Notes: generated from the letters alone by a model not told the origin. Numbered from the stretch's first letter, positions 18,310 through 27,877 are shown. The stretch: 64,000 bases of DNA from Pseudomonas sp. B33.4 (GCF_034555375.1 NZ_CP140706.1:3339001-3403000); one strand, 5' to 3'. Numbers and translations: made by a program.

Positions 18310-19194
18310 TTAGATCACCTTGCTTTTGATTTCGTCGATAGCTCGTTGTGCATCTTCGGGATCGAGGTATCCCAAGTGCCAACCTGGCTCGGTCTCCATG
18401 TAAGAAACCCCTTTGCCTTTGACCGTATTGGCAATGACGCACACTGGCTGAGTGCGCGTCTTGTCGGCTTTGAGGCGACGCAACAGGCTCGTGACAGCAG
18501 CGAGATCATGGCCATCCACCACGTGGGTTTCCCAGCCAAATGCAATCCACTTGTCCGCCAAGGGCTCGATGCCGATCACGTCATCAACGTTGCCGTCAAG
18601 CTGATAGCCATTGCGGTCGATGATCGCCACAAGGTTTGCAGTCTTGTGGTGGGCTGCCGACAACGCCGCCTCCCACACTTGCCCTTCCTGCATTTCTCCA
18701 TCGCCGAGCATCACGTAAGTGGTAAATGATTTCCCCAGCATCCGCCCGGCCAGAGCCATGCCCAAACCACCGGACAGGGCATGACCGATGGAGCCGGAGG
18801 AGAAATCCACACCAGGAACTTTGCGCATGTCAGGGTGGTCACCCAGGGGGTTTCCGAGGCGCGTGTAGTTGTCGAGGATTTCTTTGGCGAAGAAGCCCCA
18901 CTCCACCAACACTGGAAACAAGCCGACGGCAGCGTGTCCCTTGCCCATCATGAAGCGGTCGCGATCGGGCCATTTCGGCTGACCGAATCGCAGGTCCATC
19001 ACGTCGTAATACAACGCAGCGAACAACTCGGCAGCGGAAAACACCGAAGTGTAGTGGCCGACTTTGGCGATCTCGATCAGCCGGATGGTTTCCAGACGGA
19101 TGAATTGAGCTTTTTCCCGCAGGCGAGCCAACTCCTTTTCGGTCAGTTCAAAGGCGTGATCCGCGCTTTCGCGGATATCTGTCAAATCAGTCAT
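18310..19194 (-). CDS. transketolase, N-terminal subunit (thiamine diphosphate-binding)
   Basis: The ThDP-binding half of a split transketolase, 294 residues. The diphosphate-binding motif is intact (LGDGEMQEGQVWEAALSAAHHKTANL, with GDG and the Asn-rich loop IDRNGYQLDG), preceded by GKGHAAVGLFPVL and SGSIGHALSGGLGMA. It lies three bases before the C-terminal subunit gene, and 79 bases after the luciferase-like monooxygenase gene. Together with the sugar ABC transporter upstream this suggests that the imported compound is processed to a ketose phosphate or ketose-like intermediate cleaved here. Confidence 0.9.
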   Translation of the reverse strand: MTDLTDIRESADHAFELTEKELARLREKAQFIRLETIRLIEIAKVGHYTSVFSAAELFAALYYDVMDLRFGQPKWPDRDRFMMGKGHAAVGLFPVLVEWGFFAKEILDNYTRLGNPLGDHPDMRKVPGVDFSSGSIGHALSGGLGMALAGRMLGKSFTTYVMLGDGEMQEGQVWEAALSAAHHKTANLVAIIDRNGYQLDGNVDDVIGIEPLADKWIAFGWETHVVDGHDLAAVTSLLRRLKADKTRTQPVCVIANTVKGKGVSYMETEPGWHLGYLDPEDAQRAIDEIKSKVI

Positions 19195-19273
19195 ATGTCG
19201 TGTCCAGGCGCATTACCAGAATTTCGGCCGCATCCGAGATGCGGCCCCACATAAGCCCACGGCAATCAGGCGA

Positions 19274-20377
19274 TCACTGCGCTTTCAAACGAGGAGTCAT
19301 GTAATCGTTCAGACGAGGCATGACCTGCTGCGCAGTCAGCTGCATCGATCGCCGCCACAGCGCCTCGTCGTCCCATTCATGGAAAGTGGTCATCAACGTG
19401 CCGAACGGCCCGGTCTGCTCACTGAACGCGACCAACTGCTCGGTGACGGAATTCACGTCGCCGTAAATGACCATTTCCTTGATGCAGTGGTCGACCGTGA
19501 CTTCCTCGTCAGTCATGTCGGGGCGGGTCTTGAAGATCTTCGTGTAATGATTGGTGGCGAGGTTGTCGATCATGTAATCGAAGTAGCGCCGCAGCGTGCA
19601 GCTCTCTTGCGCTAGATAGTCTTCGGCCTGGGCCTGAGAGTCGGCAACAAACACGGAACGGGCTACTCGCCAGTTATTGGCATCGGCCTTGATACCTGCG
19701 CTTTCGGCGCCCTGGCAGTAAGCCAGCCAATGGGAGGCAACCGTGGCAGTCGGGTTGAAGTTTGCGGACATCAGGTCCCAGTCCCTGGCACCGGCGAGTT
19801 TCGCAGTACCGGAAAACGGACTCATGGCGGTGGTTGCCACACGTGGAAACGGCTTCTGGAAAGGCGTTGGCATGTAACCGATTTCCAGCTCGTGGTGCAC
19901 AGCGTCCTTGAGGCTGACCTGGTAGTGCTCTGAAGAGAAATCATAGGGCGCCTTCGAGTTCCAGATTGAACGGATCATCTCGTAGCACTCGACCATCATC
20001 TGCCCACGGTCCTTGCCGTTACTGCCATACACCTCGAAGTCGGAAGCGAGCCCGCCAGGGCCGATGCCCATGATGAAGCGCCCCTTGGACATGTGGTCGA
20101 ACATCGCGGCGTCGGCGGCAATGCGTGCCGGAAAATGGTGTGGCAGATTCAGTACGCCGGTGCACAGTTTCATGCGTTGAGTCAGCGGAATCAGGGTAGA
20201 CAGAAATTGCAGCGCGTTGGTGATCGGCTCAGTGCGCTGTGACGTGTGTTCACCGACCCAGAGTTCATCAAAACCGACGCTGTCAGCATGGACAGCACAG
20301 GCGATGTCTTGATCGTACATCTCGTGATAGTCCCAGCCCTTGTGATGAAGTGGCTGCATGAACATAGCGAGTTTCAT
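19274..20377 (-). CDS. luciferase-like (LLM class) flavin-dependent monooxygenase
   Basis: An FMNH2-dependent oxygenase of the bacterial luciferase fold, 367 residues. Seen: SVGFDELWVGEHT, TQRMKLCTGVLNLPHHFPARIAADAAMFDHMSKGRF and GIGPGGLASDFEVYG, the pattern of limonene monooxygenase-like and related hydroxylases rather than alkanesulfonate monooxygenase. It would need reduced FMN from a partner, and a flavin reductase gene heads the same block (24984-25499). Substrate unknown; the neighbouring transporter and transketolase suggest a sugar-like or alkoxylated compound. Start at ATG 20377 after GGAGAACGAC. Confidence 0.88.
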   Translation of the reverse strand: MKLAMFMQPLHHKGWDYHEMYDQDIACAVHADSVGFDELWVGEHTSQRTEPITNALQFLSTLIPLTQRMKLCTGVLNLPHHFPARIAADAAMFDHMSKGRFIMGIGPGGLASDFEVYGSNGKDRGQMMVECYEMIRSIWNSKAPYDFSSEHYQVSLKDAVHHELEIGYMPTPFQKPFPRVATTAMSPFSGTAKLAGARDWDLMSANFNPTATVASHWLAYCQGAESAGIKADANNWRVARSVFVADSQAQAEDYLAQESCTLRRYFDYMIDNLATNHYTKIFKTRPDMTDEEVTVDHCIKEMVIYGDVNSVTEQLVAFSEQTGPFGTLMTTFHEWDDEALWRRSMQLTAQQVMPRLNDYMTPRLKAQ

Positions 20378-20577
20378 GTCGTTCTCCTGCTGCTTTTAGT
20401 GACCGGCGCGCTGTGAACAGCTTTCACAACTCACCGTTTTTATGACGAGCGCTCGTTTCGCAGGCGTGCCAGTGCCGGCGCTGCAAGTCGCAACGGTCAA
20501 GGAATGGGTTAAATGTCCGGGTAAGTGAGGCGTGATTTCAGCGCTTGCAACTCACCCTTAAGTGTTTGACCTGTGCT

Positions 20578-21375
20578 TCAACTTCCGTGCAGCAACCAAC
20601 CGCCGTCCACCAGCAGATCAATGCCGGTCACATAGGACGACAGCGGCGAAACCAGAAACAGCACCGCATCGGCGATCTCCCACGGTTCCGCCGCGCGGCC
20701 CAGGGCGATGTTGCCCAGCACGTTGTTTTTGCGGTGCTGTTCAAGCAGTTCCGGCTCCAGATTTCCGGGTGTCGCGGTCAGCCCCGGCGACACCGAATTG
20801 ACCCGAATATTGAAGGGGCTCAGATCTTTCGCGAGGCTGCGAGTCATGGCCATGACCGCGCCTTTTGATGTGTCGTAGGTACAGTGATTGGCCATGGGCC
20901 TGTGGCCACAAATCGACGACAGGTTGACGATCGCCCCAGCGCTCTGCTGCCGGCGCATCTGCCGCTGCGCCACCTGCGCACCCACGAATACCGCTCGCGT
21001 GTTGATAGCGTGCAGGCTGTCCCAGAAGTCTGCATCGACATCGTCAATGGCCTTGAGCGGATAAATGCCCGCGTTGTTGATCCAGATATCCACGCTGCCG
21101 AATCGCCCGACAGCGGTGTCCGCTAACCGCTGGATATCCGATTGACGGCTGACATCGGTTGCTTGAAACGCCACGGGAAAACCAGCCTCCACCAGCTCTC
21201 CACTGCGCTCCGGGGCAAGGCTACCAATTACCACGTTGGCCCCGGCTTCAGCCAGTCGCAGACTGATGGCGAAGCCGATGCCACTGCCACCGCCAGTAAC
21301 CACCGCGGTTTTACCGGATAAATCAAGAAGCTCGGCAAAAGCCCGGTATGGCAATGCTTGATAGGGGGATGACAT
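20578..21375 (-). CDS. short-chain dehydrogenase/reductase
   Basis: A 265-residue classical SDR. The ATG at 21375 is taken as start because GAGGA lies about 9 bases upstream; an ATG at 21408 would overlap the previous gene and has no site. Seen: TGGGSGIGFAISLRLAEAGA, NNAGIYPL, the catalytic Ser (NLSSICGH), YDTSK and the C-terminal VDGGWLLHGS. Likely oxidises or reduces a hydroxyl of the compound brought in by the ABC transporter encoded just upstream. 200 bases separate it from the luciferase-like gene downstream. Confidence 0.88.
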   Translation of the reverse strand: MSSPYQALPYRAFAELLDLSGKTAVVTGGGSGIGFAISLRLAEAGANVVIGSLAPERSGELVEAGFPVAFQATDVSRQSDIQRLADTAVGRFGSVDIWINNAGIYPLKAIDDVDADFWDSLHAINTRAVFVGAQVAQRQMRRQQSAGAIVNLSSICGHRPMANHCTYDTSKGAVMAMTRSLAKDLSPFNIRVNSVSPGLTATPGNLEPELLEQHRKNNVLGNIALGRAAEPWEIADAVLFLVSPLSSYVTGIDLLVDGGWLLHGS

Positions 21376-21404
21376 GTTTGATATTCCTCGAAGATTCACG
21401 GTCA

Positions 21405-22904
21405 TCACGCGGTGGCCAGCGTCATGATGCGGTCAGGGGCAATCTGCGGCCGATGCAGGATGCCTTGGGAGCAACCGCGAGCCATGACCATCACCCGATG
21501 GGACAATCCGATGACTTCCTCCAGGTCGGAGCTGACGACAATCACCGACACACCGGTTTTCGACAGGTCAATGATCAGTTCGTAAATCGCCGCCCGTGCG
21601 CCCATGTCGATGCCTCGGGTGGGCTCATCGAGGATGATGACTCTCGGATTGCGAGCGATCCATTTGGCAATCACGACTTTCTGCTGATTACCACCGGACA
21701 ACTTGTCGAGCATCTGCCCCGCTACACCCTTGATCCCCAGGGTCGCGATGCGTTCACGAGCGAATGCCGCTACCCGGTGACCGGCGATCACTCCACAGGA
21801 GCTGAGGCTGTCCAGATTGCAGTACGCAAGGTTCTCGGCAATCGTCTGATTCAGCACTACACCCTCGGATTTTCGATCTTCCGGGATCAGCACGATGCCG
21901 GCGTCAATCGCCGCCAGCACGTTGTTGGCGGGCAGCGTTCGATCACCCAGCATTACTGTGCCGGTACTCAGTGCGCTCAATCCGGCAATCGCCTGAACCA
22001 GTTCGGTACGTCCGGCGCCGACAATGCCGGCAATACCGAATATCTCCCCAGCATTCACTGAAAACGACACATCGTGAAAGCGCCCCGCCCTGTCCGATAG
22101 CTGCTCGACGTTCAAAACCACCTTGTCCCGAGGGATGGGTAATTCCGGAAACAGGCGATCAATCGGGCGCCCCACCATTTGCGAGACCAGAACACCGACA
22201 TCGGCCGAACCACTGTCGTGTCGCGCGATCAGGTGACCGTCGCGCATCACCACTACCTTGTCGGCGATCCGCGCAATCTCGTCCATGCGGTGGCTGATAT
22301 AGATGAATGACACGCCTTCCTTTTTCAGCTCCCGGATTTGCTTGAACAGCAGCTCGGTTTCGTCTTTGCCCAACGCGGCGGTCGGCTCATCGAGAATCAA
22401 CAGCCGCGAGTTGAGCGTCAGCGCCCGCGCTATTTCCACCAGTTGCTGTGCAGCGATTTTCAGCTGGCGCACCGGCGTCTCCGGCGAGATGTTCAGGCCG
22501 AGACGGCGCAATTGTTTCTCGGTTTCACGCAACATGGCCTTGCGGTCGACAATGCCGTTGTGCGTGGGTAAATGACCAAGGAACACGTTCTCCGCCACAC
22601 TCAGGTCGGGCAGCAGATGGATTTCCTGGTGGATCATGTTGATCCCCTGCGCCATGGCAGCGCCCGGGCCGTTCGGCGCGTAAGGTTCGCCGGCAACAAA
22701 CATCTTGCCTTTCGATGGCGTCAGCGCGCCGGCGACGATCGAGGAAAAGGTGGATTTTCCCGCGCCGTTTTCGCCAAGCAGAGCGACCACTTCTCCATAG
22801 CCAATGTCGAGGCTGATGTCTTCCAGCACCCTGACCGAGTTGAAAGACTTGCCGATATTGCTCGCGCGAAACAAAGGCGCCTTGTGGGTCTTGATGACTG
22901 TCAT
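21405..22904 (-). CDS. ribose/xylose-type sugar ABC transporter ATP-binding protein (RbsA-like)
   Basis: A 499-residue protein with two fused ABC ATPase domains, as in RbsA, XylG and MglA. The first domain has Walker A GENGAGKST (about residue 41), and Walker B LLILDEPTAALG; the second has GIVGAGRTELVQAIAG and a full signature LSGGNQQKVVIAKW with VIILDEPTRGIDMGA. The second Walker A is degenerate, as is normal in this family. It energises the permease encoded at 23940. Gene order on this strand is permease, binding protein, ATPase. Confidence 0.93.
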   Translation of the reverse strand: MTVIKTHKAPLFRASNIGKSFNSVRVLEDISLDIGYGEVVALLGENGAGKSTFSSIVAGALTPSKGKMFVAGEPYAPNGPGAAMAQGINMIHQEIHLLPDLSVAENVFLGHLPTHNGIVDRKAMLRETEKQLRRLGLNISPETPVRQLKIAAQQLVEIARALTLNSRLLILDEPTAALGKDETELLFKQIRELKKEGVSFIYISHRMDEIARIADKVVVMRDGHLIARHDSGSADVGVLVSQMVGRPIDRLFPELPIPRDKVVLNVEQLSDRAGRFHDVSFSVNAGEIFGIAGIVGAGRTELVQAIAGLSALSTGTVMLGDRTLPANNVLAAIDAGIVLIPEDRKSEGVVLNQTIAENLAYCNLDSLSSCGVIAGHRVAAFARERIATLGIKGVAGQMLDKLSGGNQQKVVIAKWIARNPRVIILDEPTRGIDMGARAAIYELIIDLSKTGVSVIVVSSDLEEVIGLSHRVMVMARGCSQGILHRPQIAPDRIMTLATA

Positions 22905-22926
22905 GACGTGCCCTCCTTCACCTGAC

Positions 22927-23880
22927 TCACGGGTGCTTCTCGAGGAAGGTTGCTGCGTTTTCCCGGGTCGTCACGAAGGCCGGCAACAGCTGGGTCTTGG
23001 TTACCTGTTTGCCTTGCTGGAGATCGACTGCGGTACGCAACGCGGTACGACCCATTTCCACGGCTTGTTGGGTAATGGTCATATCCATCTTCCCATCACG
23101 AATGGCCTCCAGGGCAGATGGCAGGCCGTCATAGCCGAACACCCAGACCTTGTGATCGATGTTGGCTACTTTTACTGCCTGCGCTGCACCCAGCGCTGGC
23201 GCATCGGAGCGCCCGATGAACACATTGATATTCGGGTTCTTCTGCAGCATGTCCTGGGCGACCTTGAAGCCGTTTTCCTGCAGCCAGTCAGTGGGCTTGT
23301 GGTCGACGATCTTCATTTCAGGTACCTCGGACAGCACCGCGTCCAGGCCTTTGGCACGGGCCACTTCAGTGGAGTCGCCCAGGGTGCCTTGCAACAGACC
23401 GATTTCAGCCTTGCCGCCCGTCAACTGGATCATCTGCCGGGCCAGCTCACCTGCGGCTGCCAGGTTGTCCGTTGAAACATAAGCGTCGCACTCGACGTTT
23501 TTCGGAAAGTTGTCAATGCAGATCACCGGTACACCCTGCTGTTTTGCCAGACGCACCGGCACGGCCGAAGCAGCACTACCGGTAGCGGTGTAAAGCAGTA
23601 CGTCGATTTTCTTACTCAGCATGTCTTGAATCTGGCTGACCTGCCGCGCCGGGTCGGCCTGGGCATCAGCCACCAGAACATTTTTGATGCCGAGGTTTTT
23701 TGCCTGCTCCATGACACCATCGCGAACCATCAGATAGAACACCCACTGAAGGCTGGGGATCGACATCCCCACAGTGATTTCATCCACCGCCTTGCTTTGT
23801 GCGTGAACAGTCATCGACATCAGGCAGCCGAGCAACGGCAACCACAGAAAACGTAGCGAGAAAACAGCACACAGTTTCAT
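22927..23880 (-). CDS. sugar ABC transporter periplasmic binding protein (RbsB-like)
   Basis: A 317-residue periplasmic binding protein of the ribose/galactose group (Peripla_BP_4). The N-terminal signal (LRFLWLPLLGCLMSMTVHAQ) should be cleaved near residue 27. Seen: VLVADAQADPARQVSQIQDMLSKKIDVLL, VPVICIDNFPKNVECDAYVSTDN and VWVFGYDGLPSALEAI. The ligand pocket cannot be read by eye. It is set 22 bases before the ATPase gene and 59 after the permease gene. Confidence 0.92.
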   Translation of the reverse strand: MKLCAVFSLRFLWLPLLGCLMSMTVHAQSKAVDEITVGMSIPSLQWVFYLMVRDGVMEQAKNLGIKNVLVADAQADPARQVSQIQDMLSKKIDVLLYTATGSAASAVPVRLAKQQGVPVICIDNFPKNVECDAYVSTDNLAAAGELARQMIQLTGGKAEIGLLQGTLGDSTEVARAKGLDAVLSEVPEMKIVDHKPTDWLQENGFKVAQDMLQKNPNINVFIGRSDAPALGAAQAVKVANIDHKVWVFGYDGLPSALEAIRDGKMDMTITQQAVEMGRTALRTAVDLQQGKQVTKTQLLPAFVTTRENAATFLEKHP

Positions 23881-23939
23881 GTTTTTATCCTTCTAATCGT
23901 GTGTGTAGACGTGGGAGGCTTTTGAGGCGTAATCCGGAC

Positions 23940-24926
23940 TCAATCAGTCTTGCGCTTGAGTAAATCGAGCATTACCGCGAACGCGATGACCGCGCCGATA
24001 ACCACTTGCTGGACGAAAGGAGAAATGCCCGCCAGGTTCAGGCCGTTGCGCAAGACGCCGATGATCAGCACGCCGATGATTGTGCCCACCACACTGCCCG
24101 CACCGCCTTTGAGGCTGCCTCCGCCGATCACGACGGCGGCAATCACATCGAGTTCATAACCGACACCTGCGCCGGCGCCGGCAGTGTCCAGACGCGACGT
24201 CATGACGATGCCGCCCAGTGCCGCGCAGATGCCGGAGATGATGTACACCGCGCTGGTGTACCCCTTGACCCGGATGCCGGCGAGCTTGGCCACTTTGCTG
24301 CTCCCACCGATGGCATAAAGGCTTCGGCCTGAGATCGTAAACTTGAGGACGAACCAGAACACCAACGCCAGCACCACGAAGCAACTGACCGTCAGCGACA
24401 GCACACCTCCGTAACGAATCACCGAGAGGTTGCTGAACCACTCCGGAAAACCGCTGACCTGAGCGCCGTCTGTGACCATATAGGCCAAGCCACGAGCGAC
24501 CGACATCATCGCGAGCGTTGCGATAAATGAAGGCAGGCCCGCTCGCACCACCAGTAACGCGGTTGTCGATCCACACGCTGCACCCACGGCGATCGCCGCA
24601 AGCATGGCCGCCCACATCGGCAGGCCGAAGACCTGTTCGAGCCAGCTCATGACCATGATCGCCACCGCCAGCACGGCACCCACGGACAGATCGATACCAC
24701 CGATAAGAATTACCAGGGTCATGCCTAAGGCCATGATGCCCAGCACCGTTACTTGATCCAGTACATTGAGCAAGTTGCTCAGGGTCAGAAAGCTATCGGT
24801 AAAGATGGTCAATACTGCGCATAACAACAACAAGCCGACCATAGGGCCAGCGATACTGGATTCCAGACCAATCCACTTAGGAATTGCTCCAGAGAGCCGC
24901 GTTTTTGCCAACAACTGATTGTTCAT
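23940..24926 (-). CDS. sugar ABC transporter permease (RbsC-like)
   Basis: An inner-membrane permease of the branched ribose-type family, about 328 residues and eight to ten hydrophobic segments. The family signature GIDLSVGAVLAVAIMVMSWL is present, with GGSSKVAKLAGIRVKGY and the loop GGGSLKGGAGSVVGTIIG. The ATG at 24926 is the likely start; a GTG 12 bases earlier (24938) is possible and neither has a strong ribosome site. It works as a dimer with the binding protein and ATPase encoded downstream. Confidence 0.9.
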   Translation of the reverse strand: MNNQLLAKTRLSGAIPKWIGLESSIAGPMVGLLLLCAVLTIFTDSFLTLSNLLNVLDQVTVLGIMALGMTLVILIGGIDLSVGAVLAVAIMVMSWLEQVFGLPMWAAMLAAIAVGAACGSTTALLVVRAGLPSFIATLAMMSVARGLAYMVTDGAQVSGFPEWFSNLSVIRYGGVLSLTVSCFVVLALVFWFVLKFTISGRSLYAIGGSSKVAKLAGIRVKGYTSAVYIISGICAALGGIVMTSRLDTAGAGAGVGYELDVIAAVVIGGGSLKGGAGSVVGTIIGVLIIGVLRNGLNLAGISPFVQQVVIGAVIAFAVMLDLLKRKTD

Positions 24927-24983
24927 ACCCACATCCACTTCTTATTTAATTGTTATAAGATCGAGCAATGCAACAACTACGAT

Positions 24984-25499
24984 TTAGTGACCGAGCTCCC
25001 GGTAGCGGCCTCCCATATAAAGGAGAGGTTCTTCCAGTGGCTGCGTAATCACATTTATGACGTTGCCGATAAACACTGTATGTGAACCGTGTTCTATCTC
25101 CTGTACCACTTCGCAAAAGATCGCCGCCTGTGCATCGGCCAAATACTGGATACCATGCACGCCGGTGCGCCAATCGCCTTCCACGAAACGCCGTTCTCGC
25201 AAGTCGGGTTGACTGAAGATCTTGCAGATTGGCTCATGCTGACTTTGCAGCATATTCACGCAGAAGAGCCCGGAACGCTTGATGATCGGCGAGGCACTGG
25301 CAGTCCGGTTGACACAGATCAGCGCCGAGGCGGGATCCATCGACACCGAGGAAAAGGCAGTCGCGGCCAAGCCGTGGGGCTGACCATCGTCATCGAGTGT
25401 GGTGATAAGGGTTATTGAAGAGGCGAAGCGGCCCATTGCCATTTTGAACTGACCGGCCAGGTCTATCGAAGGGGCGGTCTCTTGATATTGAACACGCAT
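24984..25499 (-). CDS. NAD(P)H:flavin reductase (HpaC-like)
   Basis: A 171-residue flavin reductase-domain protein that should supply reduced FMN or FAD to an oxygenase. Seen: MGRFASSITLITTLDDDGQPHGLAATAFSSVSMDP, where the TAFSSVS segment binds flavin, then FCVNML and C-terminal HTVFIGNVINV and LLYMGGRYREL. The ATG at 25499 is chosen for its GAGGG 8 bases upstream. It is the first gene of the block running to 17326 and the natural partner of the luciferase-like enzyme at 19274. The minus-strand stretch 25512-25519 reads AATAAAAA just before the ribosome site, a match to the Crc/Hfq target pattern AANAANAA. Confidence 0.88.
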   Translation of the reverse strand: MRVQYQETAPSIDLAGQFKMAMGRFASSITLITTLDDDGQPHGLAATAFSSVSMDPASALICVNRTASASPIIKRSGLFCVNMLQSQHEPICKIFSQPDLRERRFVEGDWRTGVHGIQYLADAQAAIFCEVVQEIEHGSHTVFIGNVINVITQPLEEPLLYMGGRYRELGH

Positions 25500-25787
25500 A
25501 GCATAAACCCTCTTTTTATTGTGACTCACAGGCACTGACTTGCATTATTAACAATCAATCGGACTTTTCTATTCGATTTTAAGGAAATGACTATTCACTA
25601 ACGCTGAAAGGTGAACCCAACAACAAACATATTTGAATTTGCTTCACAGGTATACTCAAAGCCCCATTCCAAAGCACTTGCGTACTCTCTCTGTTTTTTC
25701 GCTGCCACTTTGATTGGGTGGTTTTTACTGAATAATTGACTGATACTTTTCTGAAAACAAAAACAACTTCCACGAGACAAGATTCCC
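25500..25787. promoter_or_regulatory. divergent promoter region, AT-rich
   Basis: These 288 bases separate the flavin reductase gene (minus) from the LysR gene (plus) and should hold both promoters and the LysR-binding site. The stretch is clearly more AT-rich than its surroundings. No coding potential was seen and no single operator could be fixed by eye. Confidence 0.5.
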
Positions 25788-26714
25788 ATGGTCGATCGAT
25801 TGCAGGACATGCGGCTGTTTCGCCTTGTCGTTCAGACGGGTTCCCTTTCAACTGCGGGTCGGCAGATGGGTCTGTCACCTGCGGCCATGAGTGGTCGACT
25901 CAAGGCGATGGAAGACTTTTATGGGTTGCGGTTGCTCAAGCGCAACACGCGAAGCCTGAGCCCTACCGCCGAAGGGCAACTGCTGTTTGAAAATGCCCGG
26001 AAAATTCTTGAAGAGGTCGACACACTCGACAGCATCATCAAAAACGGCCATAGCGATGTGCTTGGCACCATCGGACTCACGTGCCCTACCGATTTGGGGC
26101 GGCAGTGGATTAGCCAGTTGGTCGACAGCTTCATCAGCGAAAACCCTCATATCGTCATCCGCCTTTTCCTCACTGACCGTGTACTGGATTTTGTCGAGTC
26201 CGGCTCAGACATTGCGATCAGGTTCGGCGACCTTCCGGACAGCTCGCTTATCGCCCGCTCACTCGGAGTGGACCGCCATATCGTTTGCTGCTCTCCACAA
26301 TATCTTCAACAGCGCGGCGCACCGCGCACCCCTGAAGACCTGCAGCATCACAACTGCCTGGTGCACCTGAGTGCGGATTTCACGCTTGATCGCTGGAAAT
26401 TCATGGAGAAAGGGGTGCCAACCACCATTCAGGTCAAGGGAAACCGGATGGCCAATGACGGATTCGCGCTGCGTCAGTGGGGAGTACAAGGCCTTGGGAT
26501 CATTTGGAAGTCAGTCTGGGAGGTGGCAGACGACCTGCACGCCAAGCGGTTGATCCCATTGCTTGAAGACTATCAATGCCCGAGCACTGGATTTCATTTG
26601 CTGACCGAGGGTGGGAAAAAGCTACCGTCGCGCGTAAAGACGTTCGTCGAATATGCCGTGCAGTACTTCAAAAACCTCGAAACACCGTCGCGATACCTCC
26701 TGCCCTCTCCTTAG
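25788..26714 (+). CDS. LysR-family transcriptional regulator
   Basis: A 308-residue LTTR: helix-turn-helix LSTAGRQMGLSPAAMSGRLK and FYGLRLLKRNTRSLSPT, followed by the effector domain (SDIAIRFGDLPDSSLIARSL). Divergent from the ABC transporter/monooxygenase/transketolase block, it is the likely regulator of that block. It is followed after 210 bases by a second luciferase-like gene that could be in the same regulon. Confidence 0.9.
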   Translation: MVDRLQDMRLFRLVVQTGSLSTAGRQMGLSPAAMSGRLKAMEDFYGLRLLKRNTRSLSPTAEGQLLFENARKILEEVDTLDSIIKNGHSDVLGTIGLTCPTDLGRQWISQLVDSFISENPHIVIRLFLTDRVLDFVESGSDIAIRFGDLPDSSLIARSLGVDRHIVCCSPQYLQQRGAPRTPEDLQHHNCLVHLSADFTLDRWKFMEKGVPTTIQVKGNRMANDGFALRQWGVQGLGIIWKSVWEVADDLHAKRLIPLLEDYQCPSTGFHLLTEGGKKLPSRVKTFVEYAVQYFKNLETPSRYLLPSP

Positions 26715-26924
26715 CTCCAACAGGGTCGCAATCTGCACGGCCGGTCCAGCATTGGCATGAGCCTCCAGGAGTGCGCGCCAGGAGACCTGCTTCGCAACTC
26801 AGTCGTGCGTTTTGCTCAAGACTCTTGTGCGTATTGGCGCATTTTTCTCCCTTATGGATCCGAAGATACTTGCCGGCATTCACACATTGTATTGCCTGGT
26901 TGCACACAAGGCGCAGGAGGTCTG

Positions 26925-27857
26925 ATGAACTCACATTTTCAACGATTGCTTGGCCCGGAAAACTTCTCCATCGGCCTGGAACTGCCACTGGACAATGACT
27001 GGTCCACAACAGGCCAACGCCTGCGTATAACGGAGGATCGTCCATTCGGCGTCCCTGACCTCAAGCAACATGCGCAACTGGCGCGACTGGCCGACAGCAG
27101 CGGCTTTCGAGCACTCTGGGTGCGTGATGTACCGTTGTACGACCCGCATTTCGGAGATGCAGCGCAAGTATTCGAGACTTTCTCCTACCTGGGTTATCTG
27201 GCTGGCATCACCAATAACATCATGCTCGGCACTGCGGCGGTCGTATTGCCGCTTCGACAACCGTGGTTGACCCTCAAGGCCGCCAACAGCATCGACGAGC
27301 TGAGCGATGGTCGTCTGTTGCTGGGAGTGGCCAGTGGCGACCGTCCGATGGAATACCCGCTGTTCGGGGTCGATTACGAACAGCGGGGAGCACACTTTCG
27401 CAGCGCTGTAGAACTGCTCAAAAGCCAGGGCAGCGGACGCTTGCCTGAAGGTGCTCAACTTCTGCCACAGCGCGAAGAACACGCTCCCCTGCTCGTCGCT
27501 GGGCTTGGCCAGCAATCACCCGAGTGGATAGGAAAACACATGGACGGCTGGCTCGCTTACCCCGGAACAGCACAGGAACATCGCCGGCGTGTCGGGCTGT
27601 GGCGAGAAGTCGCCGGGGACAAGCCTTACATTACGTTCCTGCACCTTCATCTTGAAGCCGATCCTAACTCGCCAATGAAACCCGTGCGCTTCGGCGGACG
27701 AGGCGGAAGGATGGCCCTCATTGACGAACTGGAAGCACTGCGTGAAGCGGGGGTGCAACATGTCGGCCTGCATCTGCGTCACAACACGCGTCCGGTTGCC
27801 GAGGTAATTGAGGAAATTGCCGAGTACGTGTTACCCCGGTTTCACGGCACCGAGTGA
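26925..27857 (+). CDS. luciferase-like oxidoreductase (LLM class, BA3436-type)
   Basis: A 310-residue flavin-dependent oxidoreductase. The ATG at 26925 follows a strong AGGAGG (26915-26920). Seen: HAQLARLADSSGFRALWVRDVPL, TNNIMLGTAAVVLPLRQPWLTLKAANSIDELSDGRLLLGVASGDRP and a long C-terminal LRHNTRPVAEVIEEIAEYVLP. It resembles the subfamily of luciferase-type oxidoreductases with no assigned substrate. It is distant from the luciferase-like enzyme at 19274. The position next to the LysR gene suggests shared control; it converges with the chemoreceptor gene 20 bases away. Confidence 0.85.
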   Translation: MNSHFQRLLGPENFSIGLELPLDNDWSTTGQRLRITEDRPFGVPDLKQHAQLARLADSSGFRALWVRDVPLYDPHFGDAAQVFETFSYLGYLAGITNNIMLGTAAVVLPLRQPWLTLKAANSIDELSDGRLLLGVASGDRPMEYPLFGVDYEQRGAHFRSAVELLKSQGSGRLPEGAQLLPQREEHAPLLVAGLGQQSPEWIGKHMDGWLAYPGTAQEHRRRVGLWREVAGDKPYITFLHLHLEADPNSPMKPVRFGGRGGRMALIDELEALREAGVQHVGLHLRHNTRPVAEVIEEIAEYVLPRFHGTE

Positions 27858-27877
27858 AACAAGACCCGGCCGTTGAC

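Noticed and set aside
17326..25499. Sulfoquinovose monooxygenase cluster
   Set aside because: No sulfoquinovosidase gene is present and the transporter is ribose-type; the luciferase-like enzyme does not look like the alkanesulfonate monooxygenase group by eye.
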